Of a DNA stretch of 42,124 nucleotides, positions 1 to 8,310 are shown piece after piece. Source of the stretch: a virus; the IMG/VR virus record IMGVR_UViG_3300031566_000120, positions 1 through 42,124 of that record; one strand, written 5' to 3'. Every line of letters begins with the position of its first letter. Position 1 is the first letter of the stretch. A program made the translations under genes and the position numbers. The notes below the pieces were generated by a model. It ran no database searches. It had not been told where the DNA came from and worked only from the letters and a program-made list of their open reading frames with translations.

Positions 1-9
1 GTTTATGAT
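1..9. repeat. Terminal 9-bp direct repeat, left copy
   Basis: The first nine bases, GTTTATGAT, are identical to the last nine (42116-42124). With terminase genes starting right after, this suggests the window is a circular or terminally redundant phage genome opened near the packaging site. Nine bases is shorter than usual assembly overlaps and fits the size of a cohesive end, but a cos site is not shown. Bases 10-82 hold no convincing gene. Confidence 0.5.
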
Positions 10-82
10 GGGAGGTTTTGTGCGTTTATTGGACAAAAAAGGTTCAAATACATACACCCAGACAGGATGAAGCGGGAACAAT

Positions 83-862
83 GTGGGGAAGAGTAAAGAC
101 TCAAAGGGGCCGGGTGGTCGGACTCGGAAGGTCGCAAAGTCTAAGGAAAAGGCGAAGGCGGCCGGTGGACCGCGCGGAGGAAGCCGACAATCGGTACGCA
201 AGTCAAACCCGAAATCGACGCCGCGAACCGTGGCTCACGGCGCCGCGAAATCGTCCGACACGAAACTCGGACGACGAACGGTTGGTACTGTTGGAACGCT
301 CGAGGACCTGGCGCCCCTTATGGCCCTGCCGCAAAACGTCCTCGTGGATGCTATCGACGGCCTCACGCGGGCGACGCTTCTCTCCTGGGAACGCGAGGGG
401 CTGCCGAGCCGGAAGATGGAGGGCCGAAAGGTGTACCCTCTGCTCGAGTTCATCAAGTTCCTGCACAAGCGTTTCGTGCGCGCGGGGCGGCCGGCGACGG
501 CCGAGGGCTCGGAGCTTCTCAGGTATAAGGCCGAAAGCGAGAAGTACCAGGGGATACTGCGGAGGCAGCGCGCCGAACTCCAGGAGGGCAAACTCATTCC
601 CCGCGCCGAGGCCGAGGACGAAATGGTGCGCCTGGTGCTCGAGGTCAAGGCGGCGCTCCTCTCAATGCCGCCGGCATTATCCCGCCAGGTCGCGAACATG
701 CCGGCGGCCGACGTCAGAAAGACTCTGGAGGATCACGTAGCATGGCTGTGCTCACGGCTCGAGGCCGGACGCGTGCCGGTGCCACAAGGCGCGGCGGCCG
801 CGATCGCAAAGGCGATCACGGAGACGAAACGCGGACGGGCTACGAGGAAATCGACAGCGTAG
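83..862 (+). CDS. Terminase small subunit (Nu1-like)
   Basis: 259 aa, GTG start. This is the DNA-recognition subunit of the packaging motor, which binds the genome end and delivers it to the large subunit. The first 50 residues are a basic Lys/Arg/Gly-rich tail. Residues ~75-125 form a helix-turn-helix of the Nu1 type, including a segment WEREGLPSRKMEGRKVYPL that matches the sort of recognition-wing region used to choose DNA sites. Residues ~140-225 are a long helical stretch rich in Arg and Glu (RYKAESEKYQGILRRQRAEL), typical of lambda Nu1 relatives and probably the subunit-interaction region. It is the first gene of the virion module and overlaps the large subunit gene by about 120 bases. 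The family call rests on pattern recognition and gene order. Confidence 0.85.
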   Translation: MGKSKDSKGPGGRTRKVAKSKEKAKAAGGPRGGSRQSVRKSNPKSTPRTVAHGAAKSSDTKLGRRTVGTVGTLEDLAPLMALPQNVLVDAIDGLTRATLLSWEREGLPSRKMEGRKVYPLLEFIKFLHKRFVRAGRPATAEGSELLRYKAESEKYQGILRRQRAELQEGKLIPRAEAEDEMVRLVLEVKAALLSMPPALSRQVANMPAADVRKTLEDHVAWLCSRLEAGRVPVPQGAAAAIAKAITETKRGRATRKSTA

Positions 863-2799
863 GACTGCGGTGGCCCGGCCTCTCGGACGCCTGGGCGCTC
901 CCCCAGCAGCTCAAGCCCTCGGAGTGGGCGGCCCTCCACCGGGTACTTACCCCTGCCGAGTCGGCCGAGCCGGGCCCGTGGAACCCCAACCGCGTGCCGT
1001 ATCTAAACGGCATCATGGACGCCTGCACGGAGTACGAAGAGGTCATCGTGATGAAGGGGCCGCAGCTCGGGATCTCCGAGGCGATACGAAACGTGGAGGG
1101 CTTCTGGATCGACCATGACCCCGGGCCGATGATCGTGTGTATGCCGGACCGGGAGAGCGCCAAGGAAATGCTCGACGAGCGGATCTCCGTTATGGTCCGA
1201 AGCACGCCGTCGATCGCCGGCAAGATGACCGCGCGCGTCAGGGACATTACGAAACTCGTAATCAGGCTTACTACCTGCACGATTCACATAGGCTGGGCGG
1301 GCTCGCCGCAGAGCCTTGCCACGAGGCCCGCGCGGTACGGCATAGCGGAGGAGGCCGACAAGTACCGGCCGTGGTCCGGGCGCGAGGGGACTCCCGTCGA
1401 GCACCTGAAGGAGCGCCTCAACACCTACCGCAACCGCTCGACGTTCGTGATGGTCTCGACGCCGTCGACGCGCGAGGGGCCGATATTCGAGGCGTTCGAC
1501 GAGAGCCCGCTCAAGGTGTTCTTTACGGTGCCCTGCCCGCACTGCGGCCGGTACCAGCGACTTGTCTGGACAAACGTCAAGTGGCAGAAGGCCGCCGGCG
1601 AGGACAACAAGGCGGCGGCGGAGCGTATCAAGAGGGAGGAGTCCGCCTGGTACCAGTGCGAGTACTGCGACGGGAGGATCGAAGAGCGGCACAAGCCGGG
1701 GATGCTTGCGCGGGGAGTATGGGCCTCGGACACCGAGTCCGTCCTGGCCGACGGCACGGTGACGGGCAAGCGGCCGAAATCCCGGAGGATCGCGTTTCAC
1801 ATCTCAGCTCTCTATTCCCCGTGGTTGCCCTGGTCGGACTGCGCCGCGAAGGGACTGCTGGCCATCGGGCACCCCGGGCGGCAGATGACGTTTCGAAACT
1901 TCGTCCTCGCCGAACCGTTCGAGGTGCAGGCGGCGCGCATCAAGGCCGCGGAACTCCTGCCCAAGGTGGCCGCGGGCCACACGCCGAAAGTGATACCCGC
2001 CTGGGCGACGGCCGTCATCGCGACGGCCGACACGCAGGCCGATCATTTCCGTTTCGTGGTGCGGGCCTGGGGCCGCGGCGACACGGGTATCATGTCGCGC
2101 CTCTTGGACTACGGCCGCGCGGAGACCACGGAGCAGCTGCGGATGATGACGCTCGATGCGAGGTTCGCCTTCGAGGGCGGCGGCGTGCCGGCGATTGGGC
2201 CGTATATGCTCGTGGTCGACTCCGGCGGCGGGTCTCGGATTTCCGGAGACAGCGCCAACCTCACCCACCGGGTCTACAAGTTCGCGCAGACCGACCCGAG
2301 GATACTCCCGTCGCACGGCGCCGGCGGCAGCCGCAAGATGGACGTGCCGTTTCGAATTCGGGTCGTCAAGTACGAACCGCCTGGCGGGCTTGCGCCGATG
2401 CAGGTCAAGTACTTGCGCATCGAGACGGGTTACTACAAGGACGTCTTAGCGACTTCGATAAAGAAGGGCCAGCCGGAGCACGAAGGCGAGGAGGTAACGG
2501 AGGGCACGTGGCAGCTGCACTCGGATGTCCACGACGACTACCGGCGCGAAATGGCGAGCGAGCACAAGGTCTTGATCCGCCAGGGCACCACGCAGCGTTT
2601 CGAGTGGGTGCCGATCTCGGGCGGCGCGCCGAACCACTACTGGGACTGCGAGGTCACGCAGTGCGCGGTCGCCGACATGATGCACGTCGATACGCTCATG
2701 AACCTGGTGACGGCGCTTCGAAATCAGGGCGCGCAGGCGCCGCGGCGCGAACAGGGACCGGGATGGACGGGGGCGAGGCGAAATTGGCTCAAGGGATAA
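742..2799 (+). CDS. Terminase large subunit (GpA family)
   Basis: 685 aa. ATPase-nuclease that cuts concatemeric DNA and pumps it into the prohead. The ATPase motif MKGPQLGIS lies near residues 104-112 (GpA-type Walker A), and an acidic Walker B-like AEEAD near 202-206. Two zinc-ribbon pairs, CPHC at 265-268 and CEYC at 306-309, are characteristic of the GpA family. The C-terminal third (from ~475, with VVDSGGG) should be the nuclease. ATG 742 has GGAGG ten bases upstream, so the long overlap with the small subunit appears genuine; residues 1-40 are basic and unconserved-looking. No later ATG precedes the conserved LRWPGLSDAW region. Confidence 0.92.
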   Translation: MAVLTARGRTRAGATRRGGRDRKGDHGDETRTGYEEIDSVGLRWPGLSDAWALPQQLKPSEWAALHRVLTPAESAEPGPWNPNRVPYLNGIMDACTEYEEVIVMKGPQLGISEAIRNVEGFWIDHDPGPMIVCMPDRESAKEMLDERISVMVRSTPSIAGKMTARVRDITKLVIRLTTCTIHIGWAGSPQSLATRPARYGIAEEADKYRPWSGREGTPVEHLKERLNTYRNRSTFVMVSTPSTREGPIFEAFDESPLKVFFTVPCPHCGRYQRLVWTNVKWQKAAGEDNKAAAERIKREESAWYQCEYCDGRIEERHKPGMLARGVWASDTESVLADGTVTGKRPKSRRIAFHISALYSPWLPWSDCAAKGLLAIGHPGRQMTFRNFVLAEPFEVQAARIKAAELLPKVAAGHTPKVIPAWATAVIATADTQADHFRFVVRAWGRGDTGIMSRLLDYGRAETTEQLRMMTLDARFAFEGGGVPAIGPYMLVVDSGGGSRISGDSANLTHRVYKFAQTDPRILPSHGAGGSRKMDVPFRIRVVKYEPPGGLAPMQVKYLRIETGYYKDVLATSIKKGQPEHEGEEVTEGTWQLHSDVHDDYRREMASEHKVLIRQGTTQRFEWVPISGGAPNHYWDCEVTQCAVADMMHVDTLMNLVTALRNQGAQAPRREQGPGWTGARRNWLKG

Positions 2800-3314
2800 T
2801 CTGCAAAAGGTGCGGAGGTACGCGGGTTCCCACGTACAAGACCCGCGGCCGCATCCAGTACAGGAAATGCGCGGACTGCGAACACTACTTCACGACGGTA
2901 AAGGGGAACGCAACGATGAGCAGACAGTACGTTATTGCGAGGAAGAAGGCGGAGGAGTTCACGAGGCTCCTGTCCTGGGGCGGGCTGCACATCGACACGG
3001 ACCAGTCTATCCGCCGCGCTGCGGTCGCCGAGATGCTCGCGGTCGGCGAGTTCGTCTGCCCGGGAATAAGACTCTTTCGAAACGGCCAGGCGGTCGGCTA
3101 CGCGGAGGCGGACGATATCTCCGCCGTGCTGGCGCGCGCCGGCCTACTACGAATCAAAACCGCGACCGTTAAGCAGGAGGTCCCTACCTCCCGCCTCCGG
3201 CTTGACAGCCTGCCCCGGGACCTCTCGGCCGGCAACAGAACCGCTCCCACGATGAACGTGAAAGTTTCCCTGCTGGCGACTAAACCTCCCAGGAACGGCT
3301 CCGCAAAAACTTAA
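2763..3314 (+). CDS. Zinc-ribbon phage protein
   Basis: 183 aa, overlapping the terminase gene by 37 bases. The N-terminus has two CxxC pairs (CKRC at residues ~15-18, then CADC) separated by a basic TRGRIQYRK stretch, a zinc ribbon like those of NrdR and phage late-gene regulators. The rest has no recognised domain. An alternative start at ATG 2916 has AAGGGG in front but would discard the zinc ribbon, so I prefer 2763 even though its ribosome site is weak. The last ~40 residues look low in conservation and run into the palindrome region. Function is unknown; DNA or RNA binding is likely. Confidence 0.6.
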   Translation: MDGGEAKLAQGIICKRCGGTRVPTYKTRGRIQYRKCADCEHYFTTVKGNATMSRQYVIARKKAEEFTRLLSWGGLHIDTDQSIRRAAVAEMLAVGEFVCPGIRLFRNGQAVGYAEADDISAVLARAGLLRIKTATVKQEVPTSRLRLDSLPRDLSAGNRTAPTMNVKVSLLATKPPRNGSAKT

Positions 3315-3319
3315 AGTTT

Positions 3320-3362
3320 GTACCAACTGTTGGTACACGCCCCCTGTTATGCTCCGGCATAA
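3320..3362. promoter_or_regulatory. Palindrome and hairpin between terminase and head genes
   Basis: 3320-3336 is GTACCAACTGTTGGTAC: two perfect 8-bp inverted arms around one base. Eleven bases later, 3347-3352 TTATGC and 3357-3362 GCATAA form a second inverted repeat with a 4-base loop. Neither is followed by a T-run, so they are not standard terminators. They are the only intergenic sequence in this part of the operon. An operator or RNA-processing site is possible; nothing in the sequence names the protein partner. Confidence 0.4.
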
Positions 3363-3379
3363 TCCCCGAAACTATCCGC

Positions 3380-3586
3380 ATGGCATCGGATGCGGAACTT
3401 CTTATCGCGGTTGAAGAGGCTCTCCTGGGGCGGCTTTCCAAGCAGTACCAATCCCTCTCGGTCAACGGGCAGATGATCAGTCTCCTTGACCCGGCCGCGC
3501 TCTTGCGGGTGCGGGATGACCTCAAACGCCGCGTCGCGGCGACGTCGGCCCCCAACCGCAGCTTCGTTCGCTTTAACACGGAGTGA
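3380..3586 (+). CDS. gpW-like head-tail joining protein
   Basis: 68 aa. Length, position directly before the portal, and the pattern (N-terminal helix DAELLIAVEEALLGRL, a short beta hairpin SLSVNGQMISL, then a C-terminal helix LLRVRDDLKRRV) match lambda gpW, which binds the portal ring to close the filled head. ATG 3380 is the only ATG before this core. It overlaps the portal gene by four bases (GTGA), so the two are probably translationally coupled. The fold assignment is by architecture, since sequence identity in this family is low. Confidence 0.65.
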   Translation: MASDAELLIAVEEALLGRLSKQYQSLSVNGQMISLLDPAALLRVRDDLKRRVAATSAPNRSFVRFNTE

Positions 3587-5142
3587 CCATGCGAGAGATC
3601 GTTCGCGAGAGCAGGCGGGCGGGCGTCGTCGGCGGCAGGCTCGACGACTGGATCCGCGCGGTATCCCCGACCTGGGCACTCTCCCGCGCCTCGAAACGCG
3701 CACGCGCTGAGGCCTCCGTCTACCAGGCGGCAAGCGCAAAGAGGATCTTCGAGAACTGGTTTCTCGGGGAGGACGAGGACTGGTGGTCAAGCCTCGAGCT
3801 CCCGGAGATACGCAAACGCTGCCGCGACCTCGTGCGAAACAACCCGACGGCCGCCGGCATCGCGCTGATGCTGACCTCGCGGGTGATGGGACTGGGCCTC
3901 TCGCCGCAGCCTTCGTTTCAGGGAGTGCGGGATCTCTCCGAGGATCGCCGCACGGCCTGGCGGGAGGCGGTCGACGATATCTGGGTCAACTGGTCGCTCT
4001 ACGGCTCGGCCGACGAACGCCGGAATTTCTGGCGGCTGCAGAGGCTGGCCTTCAGGCGGGCGATCGTCAACGGCGATTCGTTTCTCGTGAGGAAGTGGAT
4101 CGAGTCGGACGGGCGGCCTTTCGCCACGGCGTACCAACTCATCTCCGCGGACCGCGTGGCCAACCCCACCGGCCTTTCGACGGACAAGAAACTACGAAAC
4201 GGCATCCGCTTCGACGTCAACGGCAAGCCGACGTCGTTCTACATCCGCCAGGCCGGCGCCGGCGGTTTCAGCGCGTTAAGTTTCGACGAGGTGCCCGCCT
4301 ACGGCGACGACGGGGTCCCCAACGTCCTCCAACTCATGATAGAGACGGAGGATGACCAGAGTCGCGGGGTGCCGCTCCTGACGCCGGCAGTGGCCACGTT
4401 TAAGCAGATGAGCGACTACATCGAGGCGATGCTGGTCAGGGCACGGGTCGAGGCCTGCATCTCCGGCTTTGTGCGAACTACCGACGCCGCGGGGACTCTC
4501 GGCGGCCGGACCGCAACTACCGACCAGGTCGGGGGAGCCACGCGGCGCATCGAGGACCTGGCGCCGGGCATGATCGAGTATCTCAATCCCGGGGAGGAGA
4601 TCGATTTTCTCACGCCGCGGAGCCCGGGCAACCAGTTCGAGATCTTCATCAAGCGGCTTCTCCGGGGCATCGGCGCCTCGATCGGGGAGCCGTACGAATT
4701 CATCAGTCAGGATTTCAGCGAGTCCAACTACTCGCAGTCGCGCCTCGCGGTGCAGCTCTCCGCCGACGGTTTCGCGACGCTGCGCGCGGTCGTCGCCGAG
4801 GACGTCTGCCAACCGGTCCTCGAGACGGTGGTGAGGGAGGCGGCGCTGCGCGGCATGATTTCGGAACCCGAGTACTTGCGGCGGCCGGACGATTTCACCA
4901 GGGCCCGCTGGGTAGGCCCCTCGCTGCCGTACATAAACCCCGTCCAGGAGGCGCAGGCCCACAAGCTGGGGCTCGAGACCGGCGAGATCACGCTTGCGGA
5001 CATCTGCCTGGCCCAGGGCAAGGACTGGCGCGAGAACCTCAACCAGCGGCTCGCGGAGGAAAAACTGCGGAGGGAGTCCGGCCTCGCGGAAATGCAGAAC
5101 AAGTCAAGACCGAAGGGAGAAGAAGATGACCAAGGCGACTAA
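3583..5142 (+). CDS. Portal protein (lambda family)
   Basis: 519 aa. Dodecameric portal through which DNA enters and leaves the head. Features of the lambda-type family: an N-terminal region with RKRCRDLVRNNPTAAGI, the central block FRRAIVNGDSFLVRKW followed by ADRVANP, and the C-terminal GASIGEPYEFISQDFSESNYSQSR region that is highly typical of these portals. Length is normal. Start is GTG 3583, with ATG 3589 two codons later as an alternative. It sits between the gpW-like gene and the protease/scaffold gene, the standard order. Confidence 0.93.
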   Translation: MTMREIVRESRRAGVVGGRLDDWIRAVSPTWALSRASKRARAEASVYQAASAKRIFENWFLGEDEDWWSSLELPEIRKRCRDLVRNNPTAAGIALMLTSRVMGLGLSPQPSFQGVRDLSEDRRTAWREAVDDIWVNWSLYGSADERRNFWRLQRLAFRRAIVNGDSFLVRKWIESDGRPFATAYQLISADRVANPTGLSTDKKLRNGIRFDVNGKPTSFYIRQAGAGGFSALSFDEVPAYGDDGVPNVLQLMIETEDDQSRGVPLLTPAVATFKQMSDYIEAMLVRARVEACISGFVRTTDAAGTLGGRTATTDQVGGATRRIEDLAPGMIEYLNPGEEIDFLTPRSPGNQFEIFIKRLLRGIGASIGEPYEFISQDFSESNYSQSRLAVQLSADGFATLRAVVAEDVCQPVLETVVREAALRGMISEPEYLRRPDDFTRARWVGPSLPYINPVQEAQAHKLGLETGEITLADICLAQGKDWRENLNQRLAEEKLRRESGLAEMQNKSRPKGEEDDQGD

Positions 5143-6214
5143 AGGGCAGACTACAAAAGAGACGCTGACAATGCCGGCGGCGACGGCCGTCCTTTCAGCG
5201 ACGCCACAAATTACGCTCGCCGAGGAGGACAAACCCGCGACGTTCGAAATGGTCGCATATTGCGGCGGGGATGTACTGACGCTTGCAGGTATTCGGGGAG
5301 TAGCGGAGATCGCAGGCATCGAACCGGCAAAGGCGAAATTCTCGGTACGCCTCGGCCACGATCCAAAACGCATCGTTGGCCAGGCTTCCGTGAAGTCGAG
5401 GGATAATGATGCCCTTGTCGTGGCCGGTAATATCTTCAAGAATCGCCCCGCGGGGGAGGAGGTGGTCTCCCTTGCTCATGACGGCTTCGAGTGGGAAGGC
5501 TCCGTCAATCTTAAGGCGCGGGTTATCGAACGGATAGGTCCCGGGCGGACGACCACCGTCAACGGCAAACCCTGGGAGGGCCCCGGGGTTGTATTCCGGA
5601 AGTCGCGCCTCGTTGAGGTGTCGTTCTGCGACGCGGGGTACGACCCCGATACAAAGGTCAGCATCGCGGCGGCGGATGGCGGAGAATCTTGCAACGTAGA
5701 GGTCATTGGGGCGGCAAGCCCCGTTCACGAGGAAAAGGAGAACGAGATGGCAGAGAAGGACTTGACGCTTGAAGCCCTCAAGAGGGACCACGCGGACCTC
5801 GTGGCGGCGATCGCCGAGGAAACCCGCAAAGGCGAGAGGGGACGGATCACAGGTATCAACGAGGTCGCGGCAAACTTCGTCTCGATGGGGACCGAGGCCC
5901 AGGCGGCAATCGAGGCGGGCGAGACGGTGGAGGCTGCGGCGCTTCGGTTCGCCAGGGTACACGGAGTGCGGGCGGCTGCGGGCCTCGAGAAGATGAAGGC
6001 GTCGGCGTCCAAGGTCGAGGCCGACGAAACGGACGCGATCGGGGCCGGGACGGGGGCCGGCGACAAAACGTCGGACGAGGCGATCAAGGCGGCGTATGAC
6101 AAGGACCCGAAACTCCAGAAGGAGTTCCTGACGCTCGAGGCGTACGCCGCGTACACCAGGGGTGTCCAGGCCGGCAGGGTCGACGCCGTGATGGGGGCCG
6201 AAAAGCCCAAGTAG
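5126..6214 (+). CDS. Prohead protease-scaffold fusion
   Basis: 362 aa. Start ATG 5126 has GGGAG nine bases upstream and overlaps the portal by 17 bases. Residues ~30-195 look like a herpesvirus-assemblin/prohead protease domain: a His in RLGHDPKRIVG and a Ser in LVEVSFCDAGYDPDTKV occupy the places of the catalytic His and Ser. Residues ~208-362 are Ala/Glu/Lys-rich and helical, as in scaffolding proteins. This resembles the lambda C/Nu3 and Mu I/Z arrangements, in which protease and scaffold share one gene and the scaffold is also made alone from an inner start. The protease would mature the prohead after assembly. Assignment of the exact catalytic residues is inference. Confidence 0.75.
   Translation: MTKATKGQTTKETLTMPAATAVLSATPQITLAEEDKPATFEMVAYCGGDVLTLAGIRGVAEIAGIEPAKAKFSVRLGHDPKRIVGQASVKSRDNDALVVAGNIFKNRPAGEEVVSLAHDGFEWEGSVNLKARVIERIGPGRTTTVNGKPWEGPGVVFRKSRLVEVSFCDAGYDPDTKVSIAAADGGESCNVEVIGAASPVHEEKENEMAEKDLTLEALKRDHADLVAAIAEETRKGERGRITGINEVAANFVSMGTEAQAAIEAGETVEAAALRFARVHGVRAAAGLEKMKASASKVEADETDAIGAGTGAGDKTSDEAIKAAYDKDPKLQKEFLTLEAYAAYTRGVQAGRVDAVMGAEKPK
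5747..6214 (+). CDS. Nested scaffold protein (internal start)
   Basis: 155 aa, same frame as the protease gene. ATG 5747 is preceded by AAAAGGAG ending at 5740, a six-base spacing and one of the best ribosome binding sites in the window, in the middle of a reading frame. The product is MAEKDLTLEALKRDHADL and onward, all helical and charged, exactly the scaffold part of the longer protein. This is how lambda Nu3 and Mu Z are produced. Separate expression is inferred from the site. Confidence 0.65.
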   Translation: MAEKDLTLEALKRDHADLVAAIAEETRKGERGRITGINEVAANFVSMGTEAQAAIEAGETVEAAALRFARVHGVRAAAGLEKMKASASKVEADETDAIGAGTGAGDKTSDEAIKAAYDKDPKLQKEFLTLEAYAAYTRGVQAGRVDAVMGAEKPK

Positions 6215-6223
6215 GCACGCAAC

Positions 6224-6251
6224 GTTCCGGGCGTGTAGTTCCGGGCGGAAC
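6224..6251. repeat. 10-bp tandem direct repeat before decoration gene
   Basis: GTTCCGGGCG occurs at 6224-6233 and again at 6238-6247, separated by TGTA. The second copy also folds as a hairpin, GTTCC/GGAAC (6238-6242 with 6247-6251). It lies in the 71-base gap before the decoration-like gene. Role unknown; it may affect the leader of the following message. Confidence 0.35.
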
Positions 6252-6285
6252 AGTAACGATACCGAAAACATAAAGGAGCGAAACG

Positions 6286-7182
6286 ATGGCACTTTCTGCG
6301 GATGCGATTACGAAACTCCTGACCGGGGAGTATGACGACTTCGCGGTCGAAACCCTCGTCACGATCTACCGGGGCGCGATGGTCGGCATAAAACGCGATA
6401 CGGGCTACGCGCGCGGGCTCGTCGCCGGGGACGTCTTCGCCGGCCACGCCCAGGCCCAGGCAAACAACTCCGCCGGCGCTGCGGCCGCAATAAACGTGCA
6501 GACCCGGCGCGGCCGGTACCCGCTCGAGGTCACACTCGCAAGCGTGGCCATCACCGACGTGGGGAAAACCGTCTACGCCTCCGACGACGCAACGCTCACG
6601 CTCACCCAGAGCACGAACACCCCCGTCGGCAAGGTCCAGCGATACGTCACGACGAACACCTGCGTCGTGGAGTTCAACACCACCCTGGGCCAGATGGGCA
6701 CGAACCTCCTCTACGCCAACGTCGCGGACTCGGCGGAGGTCGAGAACTCGACGGTCGAGACGGCGTTTGATAAATCCGTCACAATACGCGGGGAGGAACT
6801 CCAGATCGGGGACGTCATCCACGTCTTCGCCTCGGGCATGGTCAACGACCAGAACTCGACCGATACGCTGACCGTCAAACTCTACGTCGGCACTGAGGAG
6901 ATAATCTCTCTCGGCGCCGTGGACGTGGCCGACAGCGACATCTTCGCGATCGACGCCTACATCACGATCAGGACGCTGGGCGCCTCGGGGACGCTGGTGG
7001 CGGTCGGCACCTACGTCGCGCCGGCGGCGGCGGGCACGGCGGCGCCGCTGGCCTTCCGCAAGGCCTCCGCCACGGAGGACATATCGGCGGCCGTGGCCAT
7101 CACCGTGAAGGGCACCTGGTCGGTGGCGCACGCGGATAACGAGGTCCAACTGGACTGTTTCATCGCCGAACTCTTGAGGTAA
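6286..7182 (+). CDS. Probable capsid decoration protein
   Basis: 298 aa, AAGGAG seven bases before the ATG. The N-terminal half has the pattern of capsid cement/decoration proteins encoded next to major capsid genes: GYARGLVAGDVFAGHAQAQA, then GKTVYASDDATLTLTQST and VGKVQRYVTTNTCVVEF. The C-terminal half (from ~155) is beta-rich with repeated TLTVKLYVGTEEI-type strands, like an added surface beta-sandwich. That makes it about twice the length of simple cement proteins. It would bind the outside of the expanded capsid. A strong terminator follows it. Confidence 0.65.
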   Translation: MALSADAITKLLTGEYDDFAVETLVTIYRGAMVGIKRDTGYARGLVAGDVFAGHAQAQANNSAGAAAAINVQTRRGRYPLEVTLASVAITDVGKTVYASDDATLTLTQSTNTPVGKVQRYVTTNTCVVEFNTTLGQMGTNLLYANVADSAEVENSTVETAFDKSVTIRGEELQIGDVIHVFASGMVNDQNSTDTLTVKLYVGTEEIISLGAVDVADSDIFAIDAYITIRTLGASGTLVAVGTYVAPAAAGTAAPLAFRKASATEDISAAVAITVKGTWSVAHADNEVQLDCFIAELLR

Positions 7183-7205
7183 AGGAGCGCTTCGAACTCG
7201 GTACG

Positions 7206-7255
7206 GCGCGGGCTGTGCAGGAGCCTGCATCTTCTGCACGGCCCGCGCTTTTTTT
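7206..7255 (+). terminator. Strong intrinsic terminator before capsid gene
   Basis: Left arm 7206-7220 (GCGCGGGCTGTGCAG) pairs with 7234-7248 (CTGCACGGCCCGCGC), 15 pairs with one G-U, and is followed by seven T at 7249-7255. It is a textbook terminator. It lies inside the head operon, between the decoration-like and major capsid genes, so it must be leaky, antiterminated, or define separate transcripts. Confidence 0.85.
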
Positions 7256-7290
7256 GTGAGTGAGGATAGGCCAGATAAAAGGAGAAGGAA

Positions 7291-8238
7291 ATGGGATCGG
7301 AAGCACTGGGACTTTCAAGCCGCGCGGTTGTGGGCCGGATCCTCCACCGTCTGGAGACGGGCTTCGACCAGATCTGGCCGGGCAAACTCGGCCTCTACGT
7401 GCCGAGTGACCAGGCCAGCGAAACCTACAAGTGGCTCGGGCAGGCGCCGGCGATGCGGGAATGGGTCGGCGGCCGGCAGGCCAAGGGGCTCCGCTCGAAC
7501 GGGATCACGGTGGCCAACAAGAAGTTCGAGGCGACCATCGAGATTGACGAGGCCGATTTCCGCAGGGACAAGACCGCGCAGATCATGTCACGCGTCGACG
7601 ACTTGGCGAGACGCGCCAACCAGCACTGGGCCAAACTCCTCACGGCGCTCATCACGGGTAACGGCACCTGCTACGATGCGCAGGCCTTCTTCTCTGCGAC
7701 GCACAGCGAGGGGGACAGCGGCACGCTGCTCAACCTTCTGGCGGCGGGGCAGGTGGCGAGTCTCAACATGAGCACGCCGCCCACCGAGGCCGAGATGGCC
7801 AAGTGCATCATGGATGTCATCGCGTACATGCTCGCCTACGTCGACGACCAGAAGGAACCGTTCCACGAGGATGCCGCCGAATGGCTCATCGTCACGCCCG
7901 TGGCGCTTTTGGGCCCGATACTCGCGGCCTGTACGAAGGACATCCTCAACACCGGCTCGGGCACCACGAACAACATCCTGAAGAACACGAACTGGAAGGT
8001 GTCCTGCCAGGCGAACCCGAGGCTTGACGCGACGTCGACGACCGTCTTCTACGTCTTCAGGACGGACGGGTCGGCAAAGCCCTTCATCCTCCAGGAAGAG
8101 GTCGCGCCGAAGATCGTCACGCTCGCCGAGGGCAGCGAATACGCCAAACTCAACGGCAAGTACCTCTTCTCCGTCGAGGCGGTGAGGAACGTCGGTTTCG
8201 CTTACTGGCAGTACGCGGCGCACTGCACCAGCAGCTAA
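7291..8238 (+). CDS. Major capsid protein (Mu gpT-like)
   Basis: 315 aa, AAAAGGAG nine bases upstream of the ATG. Recognised as the Mu major head subunit type by length and blocks such as PSDQASETYKWLGQAPAMREW near the N-terminus, FEATIEIDEADFRRDK, and near the C-terminus KYLFSVEAVRNVGFAYWQYA, all familiar from gpT relatives. It forms the icosahedral shell with an HK97-like fold. Pairing a gpT-type capsid with a lambda-type portal is a mosaic seen in many phages. The upstream protease/scaffold gene matches the Mu I-Z-T order, with the decoration gene inserted between. Confidence 0.85.
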   Translation: MGSEALGLSSRAVVGRILHRLETGFDQIWPGKLGLYVPSDQASETYKWLGQAPAMREWVGGRQAKGLRSNGITVANKKFEATIEIDEADFRRDKTAQIMSRVDDLARRANQHWAKLLTALITGNGTCYDAQAFFSATHSEGDSGTLLNLLAAGQVASLNMSTPPTEAEMAKCIMDVIAYMLAYVDDQKEPFHEDAAEWLIVTPVALLGPILAACTKDILNTGSGTTNNILKNTNWKVSCQANPRLDATSTTVFYVFRTDGSAKPFILQEEVAPKIVTLAEGSEYAKLNGKYLFSVEAVRNVGFAYWQYAAHCTSS

Positions 8239-8254
8239 GGATCGATTGCCGGGA

Positions 8255-8273
8255 AGGGGGCGCCAGGCCCCCT
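8255..8273 (+). other. GC hairpin after capsid gene
   Basis: AGGGGGC (8255-8261) and GCCCCCT (8267-8273) form a perfect 7-bp stem with a 5-base loop in the 72-base gap after the capsid gene. There is no T-run, so it is more likely a message-stabilising or attenuating hairpin than a terminator. Confidence 0.4.
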
Positions 8274-8310
8274 CTCCGGTCTGCCTGGCTCTGGCGGGAG
8301 GTAAGCCGGC

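Noticed and set aside
1137-2760. Open frame inside the terminase gene on the plus strand
   Set aside because: Only its end, from 2763, has real protein character (the zinc ribbon). The part overlapping the terminase is out of frame and unlike protein.
5725-7239. Long open frame (504 codons) on the minus strand
   Set aside because: It lies opposite the scaffold and decoration genes, has an Arg/Val/Asp composition typical of the reverse of GC-rich codons, and no motif or ribosome site. It is a shadow of the plus-strand genes.
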